Position numbers and translations under genes: made by a program. From Mactra quadrangularis (lineage: Eukaryota; Mollusca; Bivalvia; Venerida; Mactridae), in NCBI GenBank assembly GCA_025267735.1, contig CM046303.1, positions 16,854,403 through 16,918,402 on the forward strand: a DNA stretch of 64,000 nt, read 5' to 3'. The notes under the pieces were generated by a model, which worked only from the letters and a program-made list of their open reading frames with translations, had not been told where the DNA came from and did not search any database. Below are positions 1 to 11,956 of the stretch, one piece after another (the stretch's first letter is position 1; each line of letters opens with the position of its first letter).

Positions 1-165
1 CTCAAATATTCTTCCTCCTACAGATGACTCTAAATCATGTAGGGCAGTTTTCACGGATTAAAGTATGTGCCTTATAACTTGTTAACAGCTAGATCAAGAG
101 ACGTTTCCTATCCATGAACGGTGTGTAGGTTGACTGACCGCCGTGATATAAGCGTTAATTTGGCA
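1..165 (+). repeat. SINE family A, truncated by window edge
   Basis: The body matches four other copies here (3598, 35325, 42340 reversed, 51335). The shared landmarks are the ATCATGTAGGGCAGT block, the GGTTAACAGCTA block and the GGTTGACTGACCGCCGTGATAT block. The tRNA-like head lies outside the window. The far end here departs from the usual TGACCTATACAATGTGTTGC tail, so the copy is also decayed at its 3' end. Confidence 0.7.
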
Positions 166-1408
166 TATACCTCCTCTTTAAAAAAAGAAACGATAATGTG
201 TATTTAGCTATTAATTCAAAATTCTTGCAGTGCTTAAATCATTAACTGAAAAAAATGGTTGCTTGTACAGATTTATTGCACATGTATTGTGTGTGATTAT
301 GACATTTTGTTGCATGATATGATGTTATAAAATATAGCTGTTGTAACCGATCATGTATAGGACTGTGTTAGTACTGATTTTGTATTGATATCTAATGTGT
401 TTGATTATTTTGTCTGATATTTCATGACATGTAAAACAATTACTATCAATTCTCACCATTGACTTTGACAAAGCTTTTTCTCAATATCAATCTTCAACAG
501 CCATCGTTAAAAATGAGTTTACTACTAATATAACGTTTACTGAATTTTAAATTGAATATCACTTTTATCCCATTGTACGAGTAAGTATGAGAGTAAAACA
601 AACGTCTGAGGTTTGATTAAGAACGTCCCAACCGACATGATTTATTTTCTTTCTTACAAAATGAACGCTTTCTTTGAACACAACAGTATTAAATAAAACA
701 TGACAAACTGTTTTAGCAAGAGAACAAAACAGGTACTACAGAGCTAAAGCAATAGTCATCATCCAAATAATCCTCTAACAGGAATATCATAATTTCGCTC
801 TTGCTGAAAAATTGCGTGTTCATACATGTATTTCTGTATTTACCTACCTTACCCGATGGGATGAACAGAGCGATAGCAGGTTGGCTTGAATTGATTCTTC
901 AATTTATAATTAATGTATTAAATTCATAGTGACAGAATCAATAACATGAACTTTTTAATATGTTCTAACGCACATGCGTTAAATGTCTCTGTTTATATGT
1001 TTTAAATCTGATTTTTGTCAATTGGTTCTCATTCAAAACAATATTGATTTTCTGGTAAAGAAATATCTCTTGCCAGACTTCATTAATTCCAATTATTATC
1101 ATTTGAAGAAGTATTCAAACGTTAAACAAGTAGCTCTCAAATTGTCGACAGTTTGTATTATCATGGCGTGAAGTAACATTGCTTCGTTGCGCTTTGTTTT
1201 AATATGGAAACATTTTTGTTTCCTTTGAACAAAACACTATTGCAGGAATTACCAAATTCGAGCTCAATTTGTATCATTACGCTTCAGCAACATGAATAAC
1301 CTTACAATCAAACTGCAATGGGTTTTTACAATAACAAGCACTGTTAGGACTGTGTTTTATCGGACTATTGTCACGTTTTTCATGTTTATTTGAATTTAAA
1401 TAGACCAA
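166..1408. other. Non-coding, no gene recognised
   Basis: AT-rich sequence with only short open frames that show no recognisable domain. I see no convincing gene or repeat structure. Confidence 0.5.
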
Positions 1409-1683
1409 ATGTTTTGCAATAACAAAAATATTCATCCTGATTTTTCACATGCAAAGGCGTTTGGATGCTTTCGGTTTTTTACCAAGCTACTTTATTTGGC
1501 GCTAATATTTGTGCTTTTAGATGTTTTCAACATTTCGACCACCGAAACCACCAATATAAAACAGGGGCCAATATTAAGACGTACAGCTAGTTTTACTGTT
1601 ACAGAAAGCAGTATGGCAAAAAAACCAACATTATTTCGCGGTACCATTTTTACTAATAACGTGCCTTCTGTTCTGCTCGTGCA
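1409..1683 (+). CDS. Possible orphan first exon of a type II membrane protein
   Basis: The open frame begins with ATG at 1409 and runs about 92 codons. A consensus splice donor (GTAAGT) sits at 1684, just before the stop, so it could be a first coding exon ending at 1683. The peptide has a basic, Cys-containing N-terminus of about 26 residues, then a hydrophobic stretch (LLYLALIFVLLDVF), then a Ser/Thr-rich stem with an Asn-Ile-Ser glycosylation site. This is the layout of a Golgi type II glycosyltransferase; the WVLLD-like hydrophobic core recalls polypeptide GalNAc-transferases, but this is only a resemblance. No catalytic exons were found downstream in the window, where a decayed transposon follows at once. 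It may be a gene relic or a chance frame. Confidence 0.25.
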
Positions 1684-1830
1684 GTAAGTGCTATTCTAAA
1701 TAAAAATTATTAATATGGTTCTGGTCTTATTAGCCTAATGGTAATTATAAGTTTAACATAGAGTATTGTCCCTTATAGTCTATTAATCTTATAGCATCTC
1801 TTTAACAAGCGTTGTCAATTCTATTCTTTG

Positions 1831-2858
1831 CATGTGTGTCCAAAAAGAAAGTTTACAGTTTCACCCCTTTGTCATTTTATCAATTGATGTGTTATATTAA
1901 TGAAAAATATACCATTTTAAAGTGCATATGCTCAAGTTTTAAATGCATATTAACTTGACACGCTAAAATGTTTGACATCGCCATATAATGACATCAGGTA
2001 AAAACTTGTTATTTTCAAGATGGCGCGTCTGACGTCTTATCAGCGTGTTTTTATCATAAAACATTTTAACGAAAGTAAAAGTGGAACAGATGCGCAACGA
2101 AAGTTCAAAAATATGTATAAAGGCATAAGCATGAGTATAATGATTATATTCAAAATTGTCTGGAAGTTTGAACAACTTAGAACTGTAAAAGATGCACCAA
2201 AGTGGGGTCGTCTCTTGACCAGCAGAAGTGAGGAGAATGTCAGTGCGCTCGAGGACATGCTTCAACAAAGTCCAGAAAAATCTGCTCAAAGAGTATCATC
2301 AGAGATGAATGTTTCCAAAATATCTGTACATAATATTATTAAAAAACTAAGAACTGTTTCCATATCAAATATAAATTATGCAAAGCTTATCAATAACTGA
2401 TCAAGTGGATAGATTTGCATTTTGTAACTGAGCCACTGACGTTTTTGAGAATTACGCCGACACATTTCAAGATGTTTGGTTTATGGATGAGCTTACTTTT
2501 GTCCGGACATGTTTGCAAGTTAATTATGAAATTTTGGTCAGCTGCACAGCACCATATTTTTGTAGACACTTGTGTTAAAGTTATTGACAATTTCATGGAG
2601 CGTGTGAGTGAAGTGAAGAGTCAAAAAGAAAGACATTTGGAAAACGTTATTAATTTCTAATTTGACGTCAACCACAAAATTTTGTAATTTTAGTAAATTG
2701 GCGTTTTCATGTAAAGTATTAGACCTAATAGATTACAAATGACACGGATAAAACTTACACATAATGTCTAAACATGTAAAAGTTTGTGATAATCTAGCAG
2801 AGTATTAACATGTTATAAATTAGCATCAAAACTGTAAACTTTCTTTTTGGACACCCTG
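1831..2858 (+). mobile_element. Decayed Tc1/mariner-type DNA transposon
   Basis: Terminal inverted repeats are visible: GTCCAAAAAGAAAGTTTACA near 1838 and its reverse complement ending near 2855. The right end reads CAGGG inward and is followed by TA; the left end is mutated and the flanking TA is lost. Total length is about 1.03 kb. Between the ends lie the broken transposase frames described at 2020-2660. The element is non-autonomous. Confidence 0.85.
2020..2660 (+). pseudogene. Tc1/mariner-like transposase remnant
   Basis: The first frame (2020-2400, 126 aa) starts MARLTSYQRVFIIKHF and carries the N-terminal helix-turn-helix region of IS630/Tc1/mariner transposases, including the spacer ending KDAPKWGRL and a second helix-turn-helix (RVSSEMNVSKISVHNIIKKL). 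About 60 bases later, another frame reads DVWFMDELTFVRTC. This corresponds to the WFSDE-type block of the catalytic domain and is then lost by frameshift. The last frame (2415-2660) ends with the family's C-terminal tail (VIDNFMERVSEVKSQKERHL). Most of the DDE/D catalytic core between these blocks is missing, so an internal deletion plus frameshifts made it inactive. Confidence 0.8.
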
Positions 2859-3597
2859 TATTGTTGGACTAGAAAAAAAACCAGTGTTACAATCATAAGT
2901 TAGCAAGAAAATGATATATTGAAGGGTCAGTGCTAAACTAGGATACATTCTTTTTTATTTTCAAGTAGTTTGAATAGTTTTGCATGTGACAATCAATATG
3001 TCTTTTCGTGGTATACTGTCGATTTTACAACGGTGAAGTTTAAATTTTATATATTATACGCATCAATTTTCCTATCGATGTATTATCGCCTGTGTGCCAT
3101 TCTCGAGTCTCATACAAGTTTTGAACAGTTTCGTCAGGCAACAATTGAAAAATGGTTTTTATTGGCTTACGAATAAATTCAATGAATTGTTGGAAGAATA
3201 TATTCATTTTCACACCAAAAGAGAACGGAACAAAATACGAGACATTTAATTTATCGTTTGATTTTACCAGGGTGATAAACAGACGATCTAAATGGTTTTA
3301 TAATACCAATAATAAATAAGTCATTTTAAATTGTTAAATTCATATGATAGAAATGATTTATCGACGCTGGTTAAGTATTGCTGTTTCTGTCTGTATTCTC
3401 TTATCTCGGACCGTTTTAGCACCTATATTGCTAACTGGTTATAAAATACTGTATGAGAATAAATGTCGAAACGCTGAATTAAAACACAAATAGATATGCA
3501 GAAGTGTAAATTCTTCTATTCATTACTTTAATAAATGAGAATATGGTATAGAAAAACAATAGATATTTTTCTCAAATAGCTATTGGTATATTCCTTC
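2859..3597. other. Non-coding, no gene recognised
   Basis: AT-rich sequence. A 68-codon frame at 2970-3176 has no recognisable domain or splice context. Nothing else is seen. Confidence 0.45.
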
Positions 3598-3828
3598 AGC
3601 CAATCCGGCTAGCTCCATTTGTAATTCATAAGTATACTGATCAAGGGTCGTTGTTCGAATTCCGGGCGGGGCAAACTTTCGTGGAGTTTGGTCAATGAAT
3701 ACTTTCTACATTCTCCTTCCTACCACTGATTAAAAGTTTTTATCATGTAGGATACTTTTCAGTCCCTGGCGGAAATATGACCGATACAATGTGTTGCAAC
3801 GGCGTGAAACCCTACCAAAAATAGATAT
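3598..3828 (+). repeat. SINE family A, near full length
   Basis: A degenerate tRNA-like head ends with a B-box-like GTTCGAATTCC at about 3653. It is followed by the family body (GTGGAGTTTGGTCA, TCCTACCACTGATT, ATCATGTAGGA) and the tail GACCGATACAATGTGTTGCA with a GGCGTGAAACCC end. The middle of the body is shortened relative to the copies at 35325 and 51335. Confidence 0.75.
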
Positions 3829-5055
3829 ATATTCTTATAGAACTCTTTGAACCGTTTAACATGACGATATGAAGAACACATATATAAATAAGATTTTAAA
3901 TTGTACTTCTCTCTGTAAGTATTAGACTTAAAAATGTGATGGTTGTTTTCGGTCCTGAATTTAAACCTAAGTAAACATCCAAATAAGTATTAAATGTCAG
4001 TTAATATATATCGACTATATGACAGCATAAAAGTGCAGATATCAATTATAAACGATCAGGAAAACTACACTTGCTTCGTGATTACAACTTCAATCAAATA
4101 TCTTTTCCACTCTCTTAAATTACGTGCGTGTTTTCGTGATAAAACCAACAATATTGCAAAAAGCAACCAACAAAAGAATTATCATTTAAATCAAACGTTG
4201 TTTTACGATTTGAAACAAAAATATATGCACAATATTACAGTTATGTGTTTCCCATATTCACGTGTTATTGAGAAGGAGCTGTGCTTTATTAGGTTCTTAT
4301 CTTTTTTGTTTAAAGTTTATTAGACTTTGAATTGTCTGCTTCGTTCTAAAAAGAGATTTTTTTATGTTCTTTTGTTAAATATTGGAGATTTTTTACTTTT
4401 AATGATATCATAATTTCCGTCATTTCATGCCTTCACGCACAAAAACATCTTGATGTATCTGAGTTTGTAGACCTAAATCATTGCAAGGTATCTGGAATTT
4501 TATGTTTTTTTTTATGAATATCTTTCTAACAGATAAGAATGCATGTATCGCGATTTCCAAGTACATGTAGTCAGATTTAACAAGTTGACAAAAATAAAAT
4601 AGACCCATGTATGGATATGGGGTTTCAAATCCGAAACAAACTGTACTTACATAGACAACACAAGTGCAGTGTCATTTCAGACATTATGGTAGAAAGTTAA
4701 ATGATTTATCTTCACTATATGCCAGATAATAAAACCAAGCCTCAAAACAGATTTTAAAAGTTTAACATTTTTGGGTATGCATATTTGTTCAGTCGGGTTT
4801 TAATGACTTGGTCTGGATAGAAATAGCCCCACATATTATCAAGGATATTGATAGTTCAACTAGTCTATTTAGAAATAATATGTGTGTCAAGTCTTGGTCT
4901 CTTGTTATTTCTCGACTTTCTCCTTGTACACTTCATTCAACTGCTTATTTCAAATGTCTATGTTTCCTTGTTTGCAATTTACATTTCCATATAAATTTTA
5001 ATTTCATGACAAACTCACTTTTCAAAAAAAGGAATTTGTTTTAATTTTTTACTAG
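3829..5055. other. Non-coding, no gene recognised
   Basis: AT-rich sequence with open frames of up to 109 codons (3994-4323) whose translations look like random AT-rich sequence. No splice-linked exons or repeats were recognised. Confidence 0.45.
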
Positions 5056-5325
5056 ATTTACGCCGTGTCGACACAATTTAGGTCATTTTGCGGCGTCCAG
5101 CGCACCTAACCTAGCTTTCCTGGAACATTGTCTATAACCAGTACTCACCTACCCATCCACAAGGTCGGAAACTTCTCCATATTATCTAATTAATGGAGGA
5201 ATATCGAAATTGTTGTCAAATTTTCATGGAAGGGTATAACCTCCCCGGGTGGGATTCGAACCCGCACCCCCTCGGGCACGAGATTCCAAATCCCGGCGCG
5301 CTACCATTTGCGCTATCGACCCGGG
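5056..5325 (-). repeat. SINE family B, full length with tRNA head
   Basis: Read on the minus strand, a tRNA-like head of about 80 bases begins near 5325, with an A-box-like TAGCGCAAATGG and a perfect B box (GGTTCGAATCC). The body follows (GAGGTTATACCCTTCCATGA, then a TGGAGAAGTTTCC block) and the tail is an ATGACCT...GTCGACACGGCGT type end. Two further copies of the body occur on the plus strand at 57912 and 58178. The head resembles a tRNA but continues directly into the SINE body and has lost a clean acceptor stem, so it is not called as a tRNA gene. Confidence 0.85.
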
Positions 5326-5912
5326 TATAAAAAGGAAAATAAAAAAGAATTTGTCCAAGTGCTCATTCTATAATGTTACTGTAATATACACAAGCTGCCA
5401 GCATAAAACAGTTCCCCCCCCCCCCCAAAAAAAAAAATAATATTGTATAATTCTTAAGTAAAATAATGACATAGCAGATCACCTAATTCAATACCCCGAA
5501 TTGTGCTCTGCAGCGATACTTCTTCGTTCCTGGCGGTTTTAAGGCGATTGGTCGTATAGTTCTCAAGCATTTTTATGTATGTTAAATTTGAATTGTAATA
5601 TAAACGAACGCATACTCGCGTATCTTCTTAAATCGCTACATGAGTATGATTTGAAACAATAGCTCTTATTTCACTTTTTATTAAAATGGGACAATATTTA
5701 TAATTTAAGATGACAAATATGTGAGGACATATCCCTATAATTTTGAGCTCCTCATTGGATGTTAGGAAATTTGACCTGCACGCGAGGAATCATCGGCAAT
5801 CGAGATGTCCAGTTGAATGGGTTGTGGTATATGTAAAATACAAATAGTTCGATACATTGTTTTTTTTCAATACAATCACAAATCAAAAACCATATGCACT
5901 TAATTTGTATTC
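5326..5912. other. Non-coding with C and A homopolymers
   Basis: A run of C followed directly by a run of A lies at about 5413-5437. No gene is recognised. Confidence 0.5.
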
Positions 5913-5918
5913 TTTATT
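5913..5918 (-). promoter_or_regulatory. Poly(A) signal of the C1q-domain gene
   Basis: A canonical AATAAA on the minus strand lies about 105 bases beyond the stop codon of the C1q-domain gene. It is the nearest one and is in the right orientation. Confidence 0.6.
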
Positions 5919-6023
5919 TTATGCAAATCCAACTAAGGTACATGTGTTCTTTAAAGATAAACATGTTATCTCATTTTAAGTTGCTAACCGTGCATAAACG
6001 TATTAGAAATGATCAAATTACTT

Positions 6024-8484
6024 TTAAGTAGAATACAAAAGTGTCCCAGAAAAGGTAGTTGTGGACTTCTGAAAGCTATCGCCGCTTTCTATTGGATGTG
6101 TTTGAATCCATACACTCTGACCAGATGTGACCCTCACTATAACAGCGTTTGCACCCATAGCATGATTCCCACTCCCGGCTTCAAGTATGGTAGATTTAGC
6201 TGCGCCATCAACTACAAGCTGAGTGTATATTCTGTGGGCATGGAAATCCTGACATGCAAAGAAGAATAGATAAACACCATCAATCGGTACCGTGAATATT
6301 CCAGTGATTTTGTTGTAGCCATTTCCGTCATTTAGGATCACACCGTCCAAAATTATCGTCTGTGAAGGACCAAGACCAGTTATATCATGAGCCAGATATG
6401 CTGAAAACGCAACAACTTCAGGTCCTTGACGAGCTGAAAACAGAATATGGAACAAGAACTCATTATAGTGTAAACAATTAAACCTAAATTGCAACTTTAG
6501 TTATAATTATGATTAGTTATCACGCTAATTATTAACAAGAGGACATAGATGGCGTTATACAGCCCATCCGTTTGCATTTGAGGTTGGCTGAAAAAGCAAA
6601 AATATGACTTCTGGATTGTAATCAATGTTTTTATTTGATTCGACCTAGTTTGTTTTGCCTTATGTAGCTCATTCTGTCATTCTAGAACTTCTGGCCATAA
6701 TGAATGATGGAACAAACGTGTGACCTGTAGAGTGTTGACAGTAAAAAGTTGTGAACACATGACAACGTGCGCTGGACAATCCATCCAGCCACAGATCTGA
6801 TTTCTGAACACGTAGTGTTCAGGTGAGCTAATGATAAGATAACAATGTATGTGTTTACTTTACTGATTGTTTTATTATAGTTTTGTTATTTAAAGCAGTA
6901 GTACTTAAGATTACAATAATGTTAATCAGTGAAAATACAATGAAAATATTTTGGAGAAAAACTCATGTTTGAAATAATCTTTCAATCGGTTATCTAATAA
7001 AATATTCATAATTGAAGGTTATACTTCCAAATGAATGTCAATTAGATGGGTGATGTGTCTATTTTATCTGAATTTTTAATTTGTTTAATTTTGTATAGAC
7101 TTTTAAAGTAACTAAAAATCATATCTACAGTGCTTTTATTTTTATATTTATTAAGTATTTTATGTATCTCATATAAGTGAAAGTAAATATAAATGAAGAT
7201 ATAAATTATCATTCTATCATTTCATTGTGATTTCAAAGAAAGTATGATAAATATTATTCTTTAAACACTCATAATTTCTTACATGTAAAAGTAAGCTCAA
7301 CTGTTTTTTTTTATTTTGCCTTTCTTATCAAAAGCAATGTCACTTAAGTACAAAACGATTCCATTTGACTTTTATGGAATCTTGTTTTGTTTTGTCAAGA
7401 GAAATGATCCATTCGAGTCGCAAATTGGAAAACAATGTGTGTATGTCAAATAAATGCTAAAATGTAGAGAGACATACACATTTAATAGCTACAAAGTATA
7501 CATGAAAATCAATTTAAGAAATCTCTTTCGTAAGTACAGGTAAAATTGTTTGCTTTATGACAGAATCTGCCCTTTCAATACACGCACATATAATTTCTAC
7601 TAACAATTATATAATTTCTCGAAGGGAACAAACATAAAATGTGAATAAGCTAGGTGTGTGACTCCGGTTTAAGACGAATTTAGATGTCAATAAAGTTTGG
7701 GCTGTCCTTCGCTATAGATAGATCCTTAGTTTTTTGGCAATTTCCTTTGTTAGGGGTGTAATAATCTAGCCAGTCAAAAGGTCGAAACAATAGAAAATGC
7801 TACGCTAAATGCTTGAGATAAAGGTTCATGCACAACATTGCGTATTTAAAGAAGATTGTGAAAGACGTTTCGATGAATCAGCAGTTTGCTCTGGAGTGCA
7901 ACCGGTAAATATGTCATAATGGTGTTCATTCATTGAAATTCAATCACGGTTATGGTCATACAACATAGATACAAACATGAAACCTTTAAATTTACTGGAA
8001 AAGTGTTACTAAGTTTAAAAGTTTACATACCTGTACGTCTTCCAGTCTCATCAGTGTTGTTGGAAGCAAGATTAAACGAGGTATTATTTCTACTATGGTT
8101 CTCGTGATCGAAATTAGGCTGATGTACATCCTTCGTCGTCTCAATGTCCACAGTTTTCATTGTTTCATGTTTTAAAGCGTTCATATTCGTATTCATGCCA
8201 GTTCTTTCACACAAAACTTTGATCAAATCATCTTGGCGTTTGATTTCCCGTTCTTGTCTAGTTGTAATCTCTCTTTGTTGAACAAGTTCCAATTCTGTAT
8301 TAGCGAGCTTCTTTTCGACTGTTGCCAATCTGTTTTCCAGTTGAGCCAAATGGCGAAGAATATCTCCTAAAGAATCCTGGTTGTTTTCACGAGAGTTTGT
8401 CACTGGCTCAGCAAAGGCACCATTAACTGGTGCCAAAACTATTAGAACACTTGTCCAAAGAACGAAATAAATCGACCGAGCCAT
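6024..8484 (-). CDS. Secreted C1q-domain-containing protein
   Basis: Two exons: complement(8031..8484) and complement(6024..6433). The donor is GTATGT and the acceptor TTTTCAG; the phase-1 join rebuilds an Ala codon, giving 287 aa. A signal peptide (residues ~1-25, with IYFVLWTSVLIVLAPVNGAF) precedes a heptad-rich coiled coil (~37-90, LENRLATVEKKLANTELEL). Next come one Cys and a Ser/Thr/Asn-rich linker with several N-glycosylation sites. Exon 2 is a complete globular C1q domain (~153-287): VAFSAYLAHD, GIFTVPIDGVYLFFF and FSGTLLYST are hallmark strands. There is no collagen region, so this is the coiled-coil ('C1q-like') architecture common in bivalves. Such proteins are thought to trimerise and act as secreted recognition molecules; the ligand here is unknown. 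The gene is isolated, with no neighbour of related function. Confidence 0.93.
6434..8030 (-). other. Intron of the C1q-domain gene
   Basis: This 1.6-kb phase-1 intron separates the signal/coiled-coil exon from the C1q exon. It is AT-rich. Around 6797-6832 is a short fragment (TGTTCAGGTGAGCTA) that, read in reverse, resembles the TAGCTCACCT...AGTGCTCA repeat at 33796. No coding sequence was seen in it. Confidence 0.7.
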
Positions 8485-10883
8485 TTTTTACGTTAGAAAC
8501 AAATCAGAACTATGTGTACTTTATGGTAGTAACTAAACTGTTGGCCCAATATCACAAGGTTATAATTACAAGAGATAAAAGCTACAAAGATAAGAGTTCG
8601 TCGCTACAATGTGTTGGTATTGCCATGACTATACATATTCAAACTCATGATATTGGCACATGTTCTGTCTAAATGTTAATTTTGTGTCCTGTACATTCGG
8701 AATATATTTGCACTATTTATGTACGTGTATGAAATAAGAACTTGTATGAAGCTGTTGCGTCATAATACCACGTGAAAGAACTGAACAAAACATGCGCATT
8801 CTCTTTAAAATCTGACAAATAAAATATCCACGATTGTAGAAGCCTCATCCGGAACTACCTCGGCGATCTTCTACGCAGATAAACCTCAGATATCAAAAAG
8901 TGAGAAAATAGTTCTACGAGTAACGTGGATTCCGTAGAAAACGTGTTTTGGTGGAATTTGGTTTTTGTGGTAAAATAGTCGGAACTACACGGAAATACAA
9001 CGTGTGACTGTGAGACAATGTACTGATGAAATGTTTTGATAAAACGTGCAACGATGTATATAAATTAATTAAGTAATGTACATGGAAATGACAGATGGTG
9101 GTGTTTAAATGTGTATGTAGACAATCCATGGCAATTTGCTATGATTAAGACTTCTGAAGGTTGTTTTGTAGCTTATTAGTAGAATAGCTGGCAAACTGTT
9201 AGATAATATTGAATTAACACGTCCATGTATAAACAATCATAGAACTACTTACCAGCGTGTTATTCGCCGGGACCCATAACTTGTTGTATTCAAACCAATT
9301 CCAATGTATATTTTCGTAGAAGATGCCAAGGTTGTTTTGAGTGTAGCAGTCTAATGGGATGGCATATTTGAGATTTGATATAAATAAGATTAATCTCTTT
9401 TAACGTCTAATTCTACGTGTATGAGTGCTTTACTGGGGTGTTTAACACAATGCAATTGTATAGTTATATAACCTTTATTTGCATTAGAACTATCACCTCG
9501 GATCTTAGAATTTGTGTGCGTGTATTTTTTTAAGAACAAAAACTAAAATGGTTAAATATACAAACTATAAATAATTGAACGCATTAAGTGCACGTTATTA
9601 ACAACAGTAAAAAACTGTACGAATCATAAATTGTACTTTTCAGTAGAAAGAACGCCTCTTCTAGTTATTGTGTTAAGAATCTTCGATGATTTAAAACATT
9701 ATAAAACATAGTTACGAAGTACCAGTAACAAACACGCGACATGAGCATTTCATGCGCGTTTATTTTCAACAGACACGTTATGTGATCTCTAAAAGGTATA
9801 ATAATATAATGATACAAATTATGTCATTTATATGGCAAATGAATTAACGTATTGATTTTACTTCCGTGTTCAAAATCATGTGGTGTTATAGTATTTGATG
9901 TTAAGATAAATGTCGTGTGGAAGCAACAACATGCAAACAGTGTCTGATGTTGCCACCAACGTCTACATGTAACGTGTATTGTTACATTTAATTTAACTGT
10001 CAGTATTGTATGCATCAATTAATTCCGCTAATTCAAATACAATGTACTCATATTTGTACGATTATCCCCGTTTTTAAATACGGTTTTATATTTCTATCTA
10101 TAGTGAATACTGAAGTACTGTATTATGTATTTAATTCAGCGGGTTATACTATTATACTCAACCCAACATGATTAAATTTATACAATTGTTTAAATCTGAA
10201 GAAAATATCAATCAATTTAAGTTTATACATTTAATAGGAATGCTATGAACAGAAATACTTTTAATATGAATATTGCATGATGATCTACTTGCATTATTTA
10301 ACTAGTAGAACAAATTATTTACATGTATTATATAACCCTACTTTACATACATTTACACAGAATTGTATTTAATGTCCTCTTTTCTTGTTTCTTGATTTAT
10401 CATCTGATCTTATTCATGATAAAATTGTACATATTTTCTAACCTTGATTATGTGACAAATGTAATTTGTATTGTTTAAACTGTATATTGATGATGTACAA
10501 ATCGTAAATAAAATATATGTTATGTTCTGTTCTTGTTAATGCATGTGTCACTTGTTAGCAGTTGAATAAAATTTAACAATACATTCTAACGTACAGTTTG
10601 AAAGTTTCTTACACATATTTGCGTCATAGAAGTTACGTACGAATTTCACATATACTAATTTGGTGGTATTTAGTAGTCGCTCCCTTTAAGGTTATACTCT
10701 CTAGGGACCTATTTATTGCTGAATAAGATATTGTTAAATTCACAGGTACCATTTGAAACAATTATTAGTCTGTTGCAGCTATTTGTTATTAAATCTATAA
10801 GAGTCCTTGTTCAGCGAGTCAGTATTTCAACATGAGAGTCAAACTAGTACATTGTACTTCTAATCTATCACACAACAGAAGTC
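8485..10883. other. Intergenic, no gene recognised
   Basis: This contains the upstream region of the C1q-domain gene and AT-rich intergenic DNA. Open frames here (for example 8914-9129 and 9824-10018 on the minus strand) translate to low-complexity, domain-less peptides. I could not identify a promoter motif with confidence. Confidence 0.5.
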
Positions 10884-11090
10884 CAGCAGCGTGTTCAGTT
10901 AACCTGAACGTTCCAAAACGTTCCTTAACGGAAGTGTCGGAACAACTCAACCTGAAGACAACTCAATCACCTACTAACGGATTGAGTTGTCACAACTTTG
11001 AATTGAGTTATGCACGGGTTGAGTTGTCTTCGGGTTGAGTTCTCCCGTACCCATTACGTTAGCTAACAGTCGATACTGAACACGCAGCAG
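10884..11090 (+). mobile_element. Fold-back MITE, copy 1
   Basis: The ends are inverted repeats sharing GCGTGTTCAGT (left at ~10889, right reversed at ~11084). Internally, variants of CAACTCAACCYGAAGACAACTC face each other around the centre, so the ~207-bp element can fold into a long hairpin. A second copy in opposite orientation lies at 11751-11956. No protein is encoded; the 68-codon frame across it is an accident of the repeat. Confidence 0.8.
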
Positions 11091-11750
11091 ATTCCAGTTG
11101 TGAGACGAGAATTTAAAGGTACTCATTCACAGATGTCAACTTCAATGTCATTTATTTCTGAATTTTTCAAAATTGTACGGAAACATTTTTGGAAGCATTA
11201 AAACAAAGTTCTGATAATCACAATTTTAGTGCACATTGACATACAACTACAAATGATGGTGATTCATGTGGTAAAAATCTACCTCGTATGACATGGTAAA
11301 GACAATTTTAGTGCGTTTCCTTTACTGTAAATTCATTTGTGATACAAATAATGCCATTGGGTTTTTTTTGTCGACTGCACAATGAACAAAGTAAAAGTGG
11401 TTTCCATACGATGGCCGGTCAACATTCTTCCGAGTCAAAAACATAATATGCATGTATCGTATATTACTTAAAAATGTTAGAATTTTTATTTCGTTTTTTT
11501 AGTTCATTTCTCCATTTTGAATCATTATACTTCACAGATTTAAACATTTAATTAAGGCTTTTCTCTGTCGAATGAAGCCAACATATTTTACATACACCAA
11601 AAAATAAAATCATATGGCGATTTTAAACACCACAATCAATTCCGCTTTAAATAAGTCGTACAGAGAAGTCACCAATCTCAGAACCGTGCCGACCGCCTAT
11701 CATAATGGCTACCAGAGTGGTTGACATATTAATGACACTAGTTTGATGAC
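11091..11750. other. Spacer between two inverted MITE copies
   Basis: 660 bp of AT-rich, non-coding DNA. No domain or further repeat was recognised. Confidence 0.45.
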
Positions 11751-11956
11751 CTGCAGCGTGTTCAGTAACGACTGTTAGCTAATGTTACGGGCATGGGAAA
11801 ACTCAACCCGAAGACAACTCACCCCGTGGATAATTCAACTCAAAGTTGTGACAACTCAATCCGTAGGTTGGGGATTGAGTTGTCTCGGGTTGAGTTGTTT
11901 TTGTGTTAAGTTGTTCCGAACCTTACGTTACGGAACGTTCGGGGTAATTGAACAGG
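11751..11956 (-). mobile_element. Fold-back MITE, copy 2 (inverted)
   Basis: The left end (CAGCGTGTTCAGTAACGACT then GTTAGCTAA) matches the reverse complement of the right end of the copy at 10884-11090, and the right end (GGAACGTTC...TTGAACAGGCT) matches that copy's left end. Internal CAACTCAACCCGAAGACAAC palindromic modules are retained. A 91-codon frame over it is a chance reading of the repeat. Confidence 0.8.

Noticed and set aside
1963..2289. 108-codon minus-strand frame
   Set aside because: Antisense shadow of the transposase remnant, whose sense reading has recognisable helix-turn-helix sequence.
5240..5325. A tRNA gene on the minus strand (good A and B boxes)
   Set aside because: The tRNA-like part runs straight into a SINE body that recurs twice at 57.9-58.4 kb, and a clean acceptor stem is not evident. 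It is a SINE head.
6009..6269. 86-codon plus-strand frame
   Set aside because: Antisense shadow of the C1q-domain exon, which has a clear family match.
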